64,000 nucleotides of DNA, from assembly GCF_002252155.1 (NCBI RefSeq), contig NZ_NEFD01000003.1, forward strand, positions 227,356-291,355, written 5' to 3'. Source of the DNA: Wohlfahrtiimonas sp. G9077 (lineage in GTDB: Bacteria > Pseudomonadota > Gammaproteobacteria > Cardiobacteriales > Wohlfahrtiimonadaceae). A program made the translations under genes and the position numbers. Shown one piece after another: positions 55,644 to 63,882 of this stretch. The notes under the pieces are model-generated. The model had not been told where the DNA came from. It saw only the letters and a program-made list of their open reading frames with translations, and searched no databases. The number at the start of each line of letters is the position of its first letter. The stretch's first letter is position 1.

Positions 55644-57602
55644 TTAGGATCGTTCAAGTGCTTCAATCGGCGCAAGTTGTGCGGCTCTTCGTGCCGGGAA
55701 ATAACCAAAGAGCATACCAATGGCGCTCGATGCACCTAAGGCAATGATGATGGAGCTGGCAGAAAAGCCTACGCTCAAATCCATTTTCAGCTGATTGATG
55801 CCAAAACCTGCTGCATAAGCCACCAAAATGCCCACAATGCCGCCTAATAAGCACACCAGCACCGCTTCAATTAAAAATTGCATGGAGATGTCGCTTTTAC
55901 GTGCACCCACCGCCATGCGCATGCCGATCTCTTTGGTGCGCTCGGCGACGGAAACGAGCATAATATTCATCACGCCAATGCCGCCCACCACAAGGGAGAT
56001 CATGGCAATGGAGAAGATCAAAAAGCGCATCATAAATGTGGTTTCCTCTAGGAGCTCTTTAAAGGAGTCGGCGGTGAAGATGAAAAAGTCCTTGCTGCCG
56101 TGGAGCTGCGTCATGAGATTGGTGAGGGTTTGCTCTGCCAATTTCATGTCAATGTTATCCTGCACAGTGACGGTAATATTGCGAAGATAACTCTGTCCCA
56201 ATAAACGCTTCATGGCGGTGGAATAGGGAATCATCACCGTGAGATTGCTATAGCCGCCGGCACGTTGTGCTTTTGAGGTGGCAACGCCAATGACGCGCAC
56301 GGGTAAGCGGTTCATGATGATCACTTCACCAATCGGGTCGCTGCCATCACTAAAGAGCTCATCGCGCGTGCCTTCGTCAATCACCACTTCAAGGCTTAAA
56401 TTTTCCTCACTTTTTTCATCAAAGAAGATGCCTTCTGCGGGTGTGTAGCCTTCTGTTTCAAAGTATTGGCTGCCAACGCCCATCACAGAGACATTTTTTT
56501 CCGTATTCCCATAGCGGGCAAGGGCGGATGTTGCCACAACGGGCGTCACATTTTTCACAAAAGGTTGCTGCTTTAAGAATTCCACATCTTGCGGCGTTAA
56601 ACTGCGTACGCGCCCTGAACGTGCATCCCCAAAGCCGCTGCCAGGATAAATGGTGAGCGTGCTTGTGCCCATCGAATTGATGTTGCTTAAAATTTGGTTC
56701 ATGGTGCCTTGCCCAAGGGCAATGACGAGCACCACAGAGGCAATGCCGATGATGATGCCAAGCATGGTTAAAAAAGTTCGCATCCGCTGCATGGACATAG
56801 AGATCAATGCCATGCGAAAAGCGTTGAGCACGCGATCCATCATCAACATCCATGATGAACCGCGTTGTTCTGTTAAAGGTGGAAGATCCACAGAAGGCAT
56901 TTGAGCAGGCAAGGGCGGTGGCGTGTTTTTTTCATCACGAATCACTTGGCCATCTTTGAGCTCAATGATGCGTGAGGCATGTTTGGCAACATTCGGATCA
57001 TGGGTGACCAAAATAATCGTATGTCCCGCTTGATTGAGCTCTTGAAGAATTTTGAGCACTTGCTCGCCGCTTTCACTGTCAAGGGCACCGGTGGGTTCAT
57101 CGGCTAAAATCACCTCGCCGCCATTCATTAACGCACGCGCAATGCTGACCCGTTGCTGCTGACCGCCTGAAAGTTGTGTGGGGTAATATTTGATGCGTTC
57201 TTTGAGCCCTAGGGCGGCTAATAAGGCATCGGCGCGGGTTTTGCGTTGATGGGGCGAAAAGCCTGCATAAATGGCGGGCACTTCCACATTGCCTTGAGCA
57301 TTCAATGTGGATAACAAATGGTAACGCTGAAAGATGAATCCAAAGTGCTCGCGGCGCAGCTCTGCCAACTGATCATCATCGTAGTGACCGATGTTTTCCC
57401 CATGGAAATGATAATCGCCGGTAGAGGCCTGATCTAAACAGCCCAAAATGTTCATCAAGGTGGATTTACCAGAACCTGATGCACCAATGATGGCCACCAT
57501 TTCGCCAGATTCAATCGTCAGATCAATGCCTTTGAGGATTTGTACGGATTGATCCCCAGATTGAAAAGTACGCGTGATGCCGGATAATGCGATGAGTGCC
57601 AT
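55644..57602 (-). CDS. macB: MacB: ABC-type macrolide/peptide/toxin efflux ATPase-permease
   Basis: 652 residues. The N-terminal ATPase has Walker A GASGSGKSTL, signature LSGGQQQRVSIARAL and Walker B VILADEPTGALD. The C-terminal part has one span, a large periplasmic domain and three further spans (MacB_PCD plus FtsX-type region), ending RRAAQLAPIEALERS. It drives export of periplasmic substrates through MacA and an outer-membrane TolC-type channel. The macA gene sits 3 bp upstream. No tolC is present in the window. Confidence 0.95.
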   Translation of the reverse strand: MALIALSGITRTFQSGDQSVQILKGIDLTIESGEMVAIIGASGSGKSTLMNILGCLDQASTGDYHFHGENIGHYDDDQLAELRREHFGFIFQRYHLLSTLNAQGNVEVPAIYAGFSPHQRKTRADALLAALGLKERIKYYPTQLSGGQQQRVSIARALMNGGEVILADEPTGALDSESGEQVLKILQELNQAGHTIILVTHDPNVAKHASRIIELKDGQVIRDEKNTPPPLPAQMPSVDLPPLTEQRGSSWMLMMDRVLNAFRMALISMSMQRMRTFLTMLGIIIGIASVVLVIALGQGTMNQILSNINSMGTSTLTIYPGSGFGDARSGRVRSLTPQDVEFLKQQPFVKNVTPVVATSALARYGNTEKNVSVMGVGSQYFETEGYTPAEGIFFDEKSEENLSLEVVIDEGTRDELFSDGSDPIGEVIIMNRLPVRVIGVATSKAQRAGGYSNLTVMIPYSTAMKRLLGQSYLRNITVTVQDNIDMKLAEQTLTNLMTQLHGSKDFFIFTADSFKELLEETTFMMRFLIFSIAMISLVVGGIGVMNIMLVSVAERTKEIGMRMAVGARKSDISMQFLIEAVLVCLLGGIVGILVAYAAGFGINQLKMDLSVGFSASSIIIALGASSAIGMLFGYFPARRAAQLAPIEALERS

Positions 57603-57605
57603 GGT

Positions 57606-58814
57606 TTACCTCATTCGTGGCATGCGATTGGGGCCATTTTTGGCATCTGAACTCGTTTCAGAGAGCACAATCACTTCATCACCGCTAAGGCCATTGATCA
57701 CTTCGGTGTAGATGTTGTTGCTGATGCCAAGGGTCACTTTTTTAGGGGCAATGGTACCATCGCTGTTTTTAATCCAAACATATGCTTCATTGGGTGCAAG
57801 ACGCTCTTCTGGCATTGGGAGATTAGAGGGTTTAAAGCGCGTTGCCATGGTGGAAATGGTAGGTTGATTCGTGACGCCATCGACCACAATGTAAACTTGT
57901 GCCGTCATGTCGATGCGAAAGCGGCGCTCATGGTTGTCCACCGTTAAAATGCCCGCATAATAGATGGCTTCATTGCTCGCTGTGGTGGCCGCATTGCCTG
58001 TGGCGGTTTGGAATTTTTCTGGCGCAGGTTCTGTGGACTCTAGCGTGGCCGGATAATGATTTTTCGGCTCGCCCAAAATGGTGAAGTACGCCTTCATGCC
58101 TGGCGTGATTTTGGTGATGTCCGCTTCAGAGATCTGCGCTTTGATGTTCATGGTGTCTAAATCTGCAACTTTCACAATGGTGGGCGCGGTTTGCGTGGCA
58201 TTCACCGTTTGCCCCTCTTTGACCACAGTGGCCACCACAACGCCATCAATCGGGGAGACGATTTTGGTGTAATCTAAATCCAATTGTGCTGAGTCTAATG
58301 CAATTTTGGCTTGGGCGATTTGTGCATCTAACGATTCAAGTTCTGCTTCTAACACTTGTAGGTTCGCTTCGGCCATGTCCACTTCTGATTGTGCTGTGGC
58401 TTTTTGTTTAATGAGATTTTGTTGGCGCTGAAGATTAATGCGTGCATTGACGATTTGTGCTTGCTTGGCCACTTTTGCCGCTTGTACATTTTTAAGGCGT
58501 GCTTGGCTGTCTTTGACGGCATTTTGGCGCGGCAGATCATCAATCTCCGCAAGCAATTGCCCTTTTGTCACCACATCGCCTAATTTAACGTGGAGTTTTT
58601 TAACTTGCCCAGAAACCTGTGCACCCACTTCCACTTGCTCAGAGGCTTCAAGTTTACCATCGGCTAAAATGGTGACTTCTAAATCCTGCGTTTTAACGTT
58701 GTCCGTAAGGTAATAAATGGGCGTTTGGGTCCAATATTTTTGATACACGACATAACCCACCGCGAGTGCCGCGATGAGGGTAAAGATCACAGTTTTTGTG
58801 CGTTTGATTTTCAT
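57606..58814 (-). CDS. macA: MacA: periplasmic adaptor of the MacAB efflux pump
   Basis: 402 residues from the ATG at 58814 (AGGA about 9 nt upstream); a longer frame to 58949 runs into lnt and is rejected. An N-terminal anchor (TVIFTLIAALAVGYVVYQ) is followed by the lipoyl half-motif EASEQVEVGAQVSGQVKKLHV, a long coiled-coil hairpin (QAKIALDSAQLDLDYTKI), and the second lipoyl half VSPIDGVVV. The beta-barrel and membrane-proximal domains end in VIVLSE. It bridges MacB and the outer-membrane channel. It forms a two-gene operon with macB. Confidence 0.93.
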   Translation of the reverse strand: MKIKRTKTVIFTLIAALAVGYVVYQKYWTQTPIYYLTDNVKTQDLEVTILADGKLEASEQVEVGAQVSGQVKKLHVKLGDVVTKGQLLAEIDDLPRQNAVKDSQARLKNVQAAKVAKQAQIVNARINLQRQQNLIKQKATAQSEVDMAEANLQVLEAELESLDAQIAQAKIALDSAQLDLDYTKIVSPIDGVVVATVVKEGQTVNATQTAPTIVKVADLDTMNIKAQISEADITKITPGMKAYFTILGEPKNHYPATLESTEPAPEKFQTATGNAATTASNEAIYYAGILTVDNHERRFRIDMTAQVYIVVDGVTNQPTISTMATRFKPSNLPMPEERLAPNEAYVWIKNSDGTIAPKKVTLGISNNIYTEVINGLSGDEVIVLSETSSDAKNGPNRMPRMR

Positions 58815-58888
58815 GATGATGTGTCCTAACAGTGTGCACGGGATTATAGCGAAGAAAACCGATAAATTTGTATAGAGAATGTAAAGGT

Positions 58889-60415
58889 TTAGGTGCGCAC
58901 GCGGCGCTTGAAGATGACAAACAGCATCAGCAATAACAGCAATGCGCACATTAAACCGATGCCAAGCGCATCCCCAAGTTTGACATAAGTGGTTAGCCCT
59001 TGTTTACCAGTGATGGCATGGGTTAAGGTTGTGGCGGTAAAGAGCGGCGCTTTGGCAATGATGTTGCCGTAATGATCCACAAATGCCGTCACGCCTGTAT
59101 TGGTGGCGCGTGCAATCGGGCGAGCAAACTCAAGGGCGCGCGCTTGGACGATCTGTAAATGTTGCCACGGGGCAAGGGAATCGCCAAACCATGCATCATT
59201 ACTGATGTTCACTAAAAATCCGCTTTGCTTTGCCTGATAACGCAAAGATTCTCCAAAAACGGCTTCAAAGCAAATGGATCCGGTGGTTTGCGTGCTAAAT
59301 TGTGGAAAAGTGAAGGGCGCTTGCTGTGCTTGGCCTTTGGTAAAGCCCACCAATGGCATGTTGATCCAATCATAAATGGTGCCAAAGATGGCGGGCGCCG
59401 GAATGTACTCACCAAAGGGCAAGAGGCGATGTTTGTCATAAAATTGATCCGCTTTGGCCGTTTGCCCAAGGTGCACGAATGCATTGAATTGCTCGAGATT
59501 TTCATTTTCTCGTGGGATGCCAATTAAAATTTCTGTGTCCGTTAAGTCAGACCAATGGCGAAGGTTCGCCATCAGATCGGCAACTTGATCATAATAGGCA
59601 ACCACCGCTGTTTCAGGCCAGATCACAAGATTGGCATGCTCAATCACGGTGCTGGTGAGATCCACATACGTTTGAATGGATTGATAAAAATGGGCTTCAT
59701 CAAATTTTTGATCTTGCGTAATGTTGCCTTGCACCAAAGCGATGTTGAGGGTTTCGGGTTGATCCTCAATCGGGTCGCTCATGTGGGCAAAACCAGCGGT
59801 GATCACAGCAATGGCAACGATGCCAAGTGCGATGGGCACAAGATTTTTAAGGGCTCTAAGATGCATCACGATGTACAAAAGCAGTCCGGCCATAAAGTAG
59901 ACCACAAAACTTGAGATCAATGCACCAAAAGTGGGAAAGAGCCACAAGGCAAAGGGGGAATCTGTCAATGAATAGCCAAGCGCCAACCATGGAAAACCGG
60001 TGAAAAGGTGCGCACGCAACACTTCTAAAAGCGTGCCCAGTGTCGGAAGCCAGAGAAGATAACGCATTGCCGGTGGTAAATTCAATTTGCGTACGCCATA
60101 CAAGAGCGCGCCATAATAGAGGGCAAGATATGCCGCGAGCAGCATCACCATGGCAATGGCTAAGGGCAGCGGTGCACCGCCAAACTGATGGACGCTGATG
60201 CGCACCCACCACAATCCCACTGTAAACATGCTCAATCCAAAGAGAAAGCCGAGCCAAGCGCTTGCTTGAGCGCTTCGGTGCTCTACTGAGTAGAGCAGGA
60301 TCGCGAGCGCAATGGGCGCCACATACCAAGCATGAAAGGGGGCAAAAGCCAAAGGCATCAAAGCGCCCAATAAAAGGGCGATGATGGGCGATAAAAAACG
60401 TTGGGTCAATTGCAT
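58889..60415 (-). CDS. lnt: Apolipoprotein N-acyltransferase
   Basis: 508 residues with about seven N-terminal membrane spans and a periplasmic nitrilase domain. Catalytic Glu268 (VIWPETAV), Lys328 (DKHRLLPFGEY) and Cys382 (SICFEAVFGE) are all present, matching E267/K335/C387 of E. coli. It adds the third acyl chain to lipoproteins. It overlaps the end of the serine-hydrolase gene by 10 bp and is read after it, suggesting coupling; macA follows after 74 bp. Confidence 0.95.
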   Translation of the reverse strand: MQLTQRFLSPIIALLLGALMPLAFAPFHAWYVAPIALAILLYSVEHRSAQASAWLGFLFGLSMFTVGLWWVRISVHQFGGAPLPLAIAMVMLLAAYLALYYGALLYGVRKLNLPPAMRYLLWLPTLGTLLEVLRAHLFTGFPWLALGYSLTDSPFALWLFPTFGALISSFVVYFMAGLLLYIVMHLRALKNLVPIALGIVAIAVITAGFAHMSDPIEDQPETLNIALVQGNITQDQKFDEAHFYQSIQTYVDLTSTVIEHANLVIWPETAVVAYYDQVADLMANLRHWSDLTDTEILIGIPRENENLEQFNAFVHLGQTAKADQFYDKHRLLPFGEYIPAPAIFGTIYDWINMPLVGFTKGQAQQAPFTFPQFSTQTTGSICFEAVFGESLRYQAKQSGFLVNISNDAWFGDSLAPWQHLQIVQARALEFARPIARATNTGVTAFVDHYGNIIAKAPLFTATTLTHAITGKQGLTTYVKLGDALGIGLMCALLLLLMLFVIFKRRVRT

Positions 60416-61554
60416 GCCGTTAATCCTAATGCCATATAAATTTCATTGATGATGTTGCGATATTGTCCTGCCCACAAAATATCCCCTAAAAAGCGGTTGG
60501 GATTGAGTGAGGGATTGAGTACTTTACTATGTTTGCGGTTGGTTAAATAGAGGATGGTTAAATCATAGCATGGGTCAATGACGCAGACGCAACCTGTCCA
60601 GCCAGTGTGGCCATAGGCTTTGTCTGAGGCAAATTGCCCAAAATGGTATTGCATGTCTCCGCCTCTATTGAGGCGCCAACCGAGCCCAAAGCTTGGATCC
60701 TGTGGTTGGCTGCCCAGAAATTGTTGCTGAATTTCTGGGTGAAAAAATGGCGTTGGCGCAGTCATGAGTTGTAAGGCTTGATAAAGCGCGGCACAATTGG
60801 CAAAGAGCCCCGAATGGCCCGAGATGCCTGCCATACAATGAAAGGCCTTTTCATCTTGTACCTCGCCTTGCAGCGTATGTGTGCGAATGTTGGTAAAAGA
60901 GAGCGCATGATCCCGTGTGTTGCCATGCAATTCTGTGGGGGCAATGTCATCGGGCGCGTACCCGCGCGCCAGCGGTGTAAATGTGATGCGCTCATTGTTG
61001 AGCATCGGGAAGGCTTTTTGCCAAAGTTGATCCAATGGCGCGCCATACATCGCCTCTAATGCAAAGGTTAAGAGCATAAAGTCCACATCTGAATAGAGAG
61101 ATTGGCTGCCTGGCGCATGAATGAGCGGTGCGGACAACAGTTTTGGGAGAAATTCTGCCCGGTTCTGACAAAAGAGCGCAGGATTATAATGCTCATCATA
61201 AAATAGAGGATTCGGCTCAAATCCCGCTTCGTGCGCAAGCAACATGCGAAGCGTAATGTGTGCTTTATCCGCTCTTTGATCATCTGTCAATTCAGCCGGA
61301 AAAATGTCTGCTAAGGTTAAATTAAGGTCAAGATTGGCGGTTTGTGCATAATATTGGTACAAATAGGTGGTGGCAAAAATTTTAGTGAGGGATGCAATGT
61401 CATACAAAGTGTGGCGCGTGGCATTGCCATATGCTTGATGATGGATGATTGTTTGGGATTTTGCGATCAATAATTGCGCAGAATCAAGCCCCGCATCAAT
61501 CGATGCACGAATGTTTGTCTCAAGATTTGCCAATAGCATTTCAACAGGTTCCAT
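60406..61554 (-). CDS. Serine hydrolase of the beta-lactamase/class C PBP family
   Basis: 382 residues. The SxxK motif is in IASLTKIFATTYLY (about residue 52) and a YxN-like YSD is in SLYSDVDFM. AYGHTGWTGCVCVIDP near 320 serves as the third (HTGxTG) motif. No signal peptide is evident, unlike secreted class C enzymes, which points to an esterase or cell-wall recycling role rather than resistance. HTGxTG as third motif is typical of EstB/AmpH-like members. It overlaps lnt by 10 bp. Confidence 0.8.
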   Translation of the reverse strand: MEPVEMLLANLETNIRASIDAGLDSAQLLIAKSQTIIHHQAYGNATRHTLYDIASLTKIFATTYLYQYYAQTANLDLNLTLADIFPAELTDDQRADKAHITLRMLLAHEAGFEPNPLFYDEHYNPALFCQNRAEFLPKLLSAPLIHAPGSQSLYSDVDFMLLTFALEAMYGAPLDQLWQKAFPMLNNERITFTPLARGYAPDDIAPTELHGNTRDHALSFTNIRTHTLQGEVQDEKAFHCMAGISGHSGLFANCAALYQALQLMTAPTPFFHPEIQQQFLGSQPQDPSFGLGWRLNRGGDMQYHFGQFASDKAYGHTGWTGCVCVIDPCYDLTILYLTNRKHSKVLNPSLNPNRFLGDILWAGQYRNIINEIYMALGLTACN

Positions 61555-61630
61555 AAGATATGAACCTTATATTTTAGGTGACAAAAAAGAGAAAAGTGCA
61601 ATATGGTTAAAAGTTAGTCATATACAGTGC

Positions 61631-61659
61631 TTGACCAAAGTGGATTAATAGTGTTTAAT
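61631..61659 (+). promoter_or_regulatory. Promoter of the tRNA-Phe pair
   Basis: -35 TTGACC (61631), 17-bp spacer, -10 TTTAAT (61654). It lies 33 bp before the first tRNA-Phe, in the 138-bp gap after the serine hydrolase start, where nothing else is seen. Confidence 0.65.
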
Positions 61660-61692
61660 GCTCACCTGCATTAGCGATGAAACATTGCAAAT

Positions 61693-61768
61693 GGCTCGAT
61701 AGCTCAGTTGGTAGAGCAGAGGATTGAAAATCCTCGTGTCGACAGTTCGATTCTGTCTCGAGCCACCA
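61693..61768 (+). tRNA. tRNA-Phe (anticodon GAA), copy 1
   Basis: 76 nt with encoded CCA. The acceptor stem GGCTCGA/TCGAGCC, D-arm GCTCAGTTGGTAGAGC, anticodon loop TTGAAAA (GAA) and T-arm ACAGTTCGATTCTGT are all canonical. Confidence 0.97.
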
Positions 61769-61786
61769 TTAATGCAAACACAATAC

Positions 61787-61862
61787 GGCTCGATAGCTCA
61801 GTTGGTAGAGCAGAGGATTGAAAATCCTCGTGTCGACAGTTCGATTCTGTCTCGAGCCACCA
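61787..61862 (+). tRNA. tRNA-Phe (anticodon GAA), copy 2
   Basis: Identical in sequence to copy 1 over all 76 nt, separated by 18 bp. The two form one transcript, which ends at the hairpin just downstream. Confidence 0.97.
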
Positions 61863-61873
61863 TATTCTAGAGA

Positions 61874-61908
61874 ACAGTAAAATACATTGCGATTTTACTG
61901 TTTTTGTT
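61874..61908 (+). terminator. Terminator of the tRNA-Phe pair
   Basis: ACAGTAAAAT / ATTTTACTGT (61874-61901) with an 8-nt loop, then TTTTGTTTT. The right arm overlaps the ssrA promoter region. Confidence 0.75.
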
Positions 61909-61915
61909 TTATACT
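61887..61915 (+). promoter_or_regulatory. Putative ssrA promoter
   Basis: -35 TTGCGA (61887), 17-bp spacer, -10 TATACT (61910), about 15 bp before the mature tmRNA 5' end. The -35 lies within the tRNA-Phe terminator hairpin. Confidence 0.6.
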
Positions 61916-61929
61916 AGAAAAACTTAAAT

Positions 61930-62283
61930 GGGGGCGTTCTTGGATTCGACGGGGATGTTGAAGTTTGAGGTGCATGTCGAGAAGGTCGAGAGTCTCGTAA
62001 AAACGCGGCAATCAGTTATAATTGCAAACGATAATAACTACGCTTTAGCAGCTTAAGCCTGCTAACTGATCTTACTACTGTGTTCGTTCGGTGGTAACAT
62101 CAGTCAACTTAAACGATCTAGAGAGATGTTTGCCTAGGAGCTCCCTCTCGAAACCTAACTAGGACAGCTGTTTGTTATCCTGCCGGTCGGATGAGAAACA
62201 GTTAAATTGAAGATACGGCTAAACATGTAGTACCAAGGATGGATAGTTTTCGGACGCGGGTTCAAATCCCGCCGCCTCCACCA
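61930..62283 (+). ncRNA. ssrA: tmRNA
   Basis: 354 nt. The tRNA-like part starts GGGGGCG and ends CGCCTCC-A-CCA, with 7 bp of pairing, and the T-arm GGGTTCAAATCCC is present. The tag reading frame at 62024-62056 encodes ANDNNYALAA then TAA, giving the proteolysis tag after the charged Ala. It rescues stalled ribosomes with SmpB. Its 3' end abuts an integrase gene and is the likely insertion site of the downstream element. Confidence 0.97.
62256..62283 (+). other. Probable attachment site (attL) in the 3' end of ssrA
   Basis: P4-type integrases commonly use the 3' end of tRNA or tmRNA genes. The intact integrase gene starts 160 bp beyond this end, in the orientation expected. The matching copy (attR) would be outside the window, so the exact core cannot be set. 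Confidence 0.45.
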
Positions 62284-62315
62284 CATACCATATCATATGA
62301 TTAACGATATGATGC

Positions 62316-62354
62316 AAAACCCCCTAAATCTCTACGGTTTAGGGGGTTTTTCTT
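62316..62354 (+). terminator. Intrinsic terminator after tmRNA
   Basis: AAAACCCCCTAAA / TTTAGGGGGTTTT, loop of 9 nt, T-rich tail. The remaining 62355-62443 contains AGAAGTAAA direct repeats (from about 62394 and 62406) just before the integrase, which may be integrase or regulator sites. Confidence 0.88.
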
Positions 62355-62443
62355 ATCAGTGCATTTCACCGATTTCTTTTACTTTGCAGTAAAATAGAAG
62401 TAAAATTAGAAGTAAATATCAGCTTGATGAGGATTTTACTTCC

Positions 62444-63643
62444 ATGCCTAGAGTAATCGTTCCATTAACACTTAAAGAAATTAAAGAAGCTAAGCCAAAA
62501 GATAAGCAGTATCGACTATTTGATGGTGGTGGTTTACTTCTATGTGTCTATCCAACAGGTAAAAAAGTTTGGCGATTAGACTATACAGACGTCAATGGAA
62601 AACGTAAGAGTTACACCATTGGTGATTTTAATGAAGTTTCATTAACTGAGGCTCGAAAGGTTAGAGAAGAATTAAAAGCTCAATTAGATCGTGGTAAAAC
62701 AATTCAGCTCAGTGCGCAAAATACATTTGAAAGTGTATTTAGAGATTGGTGGACAAGATGGTCTCAAACAGTTTCAAAAAGGCATGCTGATCGTGCCATT
62801 GTTTGCATGGAAAATGATGTTTTTCCCATCATTGGTGCAATGCCAATCGATAAGATTGAGCCTCAGCATATTGTCCTTTCTCTTCAAGAAATTGAAAAGC
62901 GTAATGCATTAGAGCAATTGCACAAAACTAAATCCACAATCAAAATGGCATTTGATTTTGCAGTGGCACGTGGATTATGTAAGTACAATCCTGCTGCTAT
63001 GGTATCTGCGAAGGCTTTTAAACCACATGAAGCAAAAAACTATAGATCACTAGATAAGCAAAATATTTATCAGTTGTTTGAAATGTTTGAAAATGAGCGC
63101 TTCAATTTATCGGTCAGATTATGTACGGAATTTATTTTAAGGAATATGAGCCGTGCATCTGAAAGCGCCAAAGCAGAATGGAAAGAATATGATGAAGAAC
63201 GCCAGCTTTTAATTATTCCTGCTGAACGAATGAAGATGGGTAGGGAGCATATTATTCCATTATCAACTCAATCCATTGAGATTCTCAACAAAATACGCGA
63301 ATTGAGCGGTGGCACTCAATATATTTTCCCTAGCCAAAACTTTGCATCTCATTTAAGCCAGGACTATCCTTTAATGGCATTAAAGCGCCAGAAAATTGAT
63401 ACAACCATTCATGGTTTACGACACTTGTCATCAACCATTATGAATGAAACAGGATTGTTTAGACCTGATGTGATTGAAGCGTGTTTGGCACACAAAGATA
63501 GCAATACTGTACGAAGTACCTATAATAAAGCTCAGTATATTGAAGAAAGAAGAGAAGCACTGCAATGGTGGTCTGATTTTATTGATCAGTGCAAAGATAG
63601 AAAATCTAATTTAGAGACGCTGAAAAAATATAAAGTTCAATAA
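62444..63643 (+). CDS. P4-type tyrosine integrase
   Basis: 399 residues, complete. The N-terminal DUF4102-type domain (LTLKEIKEAKPKDKQYRLFD, GGLLLCVYPTGKKVWRLDY) is typical of P4/island integrases. The catalytic set is R237 (in MSRASES), H323-G-L-R326, H350 (LAHKDSN) and Tyr360. GAGG precedes the ATG. It is expected to integrate and excise the element at ssrA. Lower GC than the chromosomal neighbours. The element's cargo lies to the right, outside the window. Confidence 0.93.
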   Translation: MPRVIVPLTLKEIKEAKPKDKQYRLFDGGGLLLCVYPTGKKVWRLDYTDVNGKRKSYTIGDFNEVSLTEARKVREELKAQLDRGKTIQLSAQNTFESVFRDWWTRWSQTVSKRHADRAIVCMENDVFPIIGAMPIDKIEPQHIVLSLQEIEKRNALEQLHKTKSTIKMAFDFAVARGLCKYNPAAMVSAKAFKPHEAKNYRSLDKQNIYQLFEMFENERFNLSVRLCTEFILRNMSRASESAKAEWKEYDEERQLLIIPAERMKMGREHIIPLSTQSIEILNKIRELSGGTQYIFPSQNFASHLSQDYPLMALKRQKIDTTIHGLRHLSSTIMNETGLFRPDVIEACLAHKDSNTVRSTYNKAQYIEERREALQWWSDFIDQCKDRKSNLETLKKYKVQ

Positions 63644-63724
63644 AATTTATGAGGTGTTTTTCTTATGATCAATTTGAATCAAAGTTTAAATTTGGGTTGA
63701 AAAAACAAGTACAACAATAAATTT

Positions 63725-63754
63725 AAGCCCCTGAATTGGGGCTTTTATTATTTT
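63725..63754. terminator. Intrinsic terminator, convergent
   Basis: AAGCCCC-TGAATT-GGGGCTT followed by TTATTATTTT; serves the integrase and probably the opposite-strand truncated ORF. The gap 63644-63724 holds nothing else recognised. Confidence 0.75.
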
Positions 63755-63882
63755 CTACTATTATTGTATGCGTGAATTTTTTCAATAATTGATTCTTTGC
63801 TGGTATTGAGTGCTTTGGATAGCTCCTCTACTGAATAAATGTAAGTGTTTCCGCTCTTCTTGCCTTTAGGGATGGTAATCCT
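63748..63882 (-). pseudogene. Truncated ORF interrupted by the IS end
   Basis: About 44 codons, ending at the TAA at 63748-63750: ITIPKGKKSGNTYIYSVEEL, then SKALNTSKESIIEKIHAYNN. It reads like the C-terminus of a real small soluble protein but has no start codon; going upstream its frame runs into the transposase gene end. Likely cut by the insertion sequence. The protein family is not recognised. Confidence 0.45.

Noticed and set aside
58815..58949. Longer N-terminus for macA
   Set aside because: It would overlap lnt and place an odd soluble leader before the membrane anchor; ATG 58814 gives the normal MacA start.
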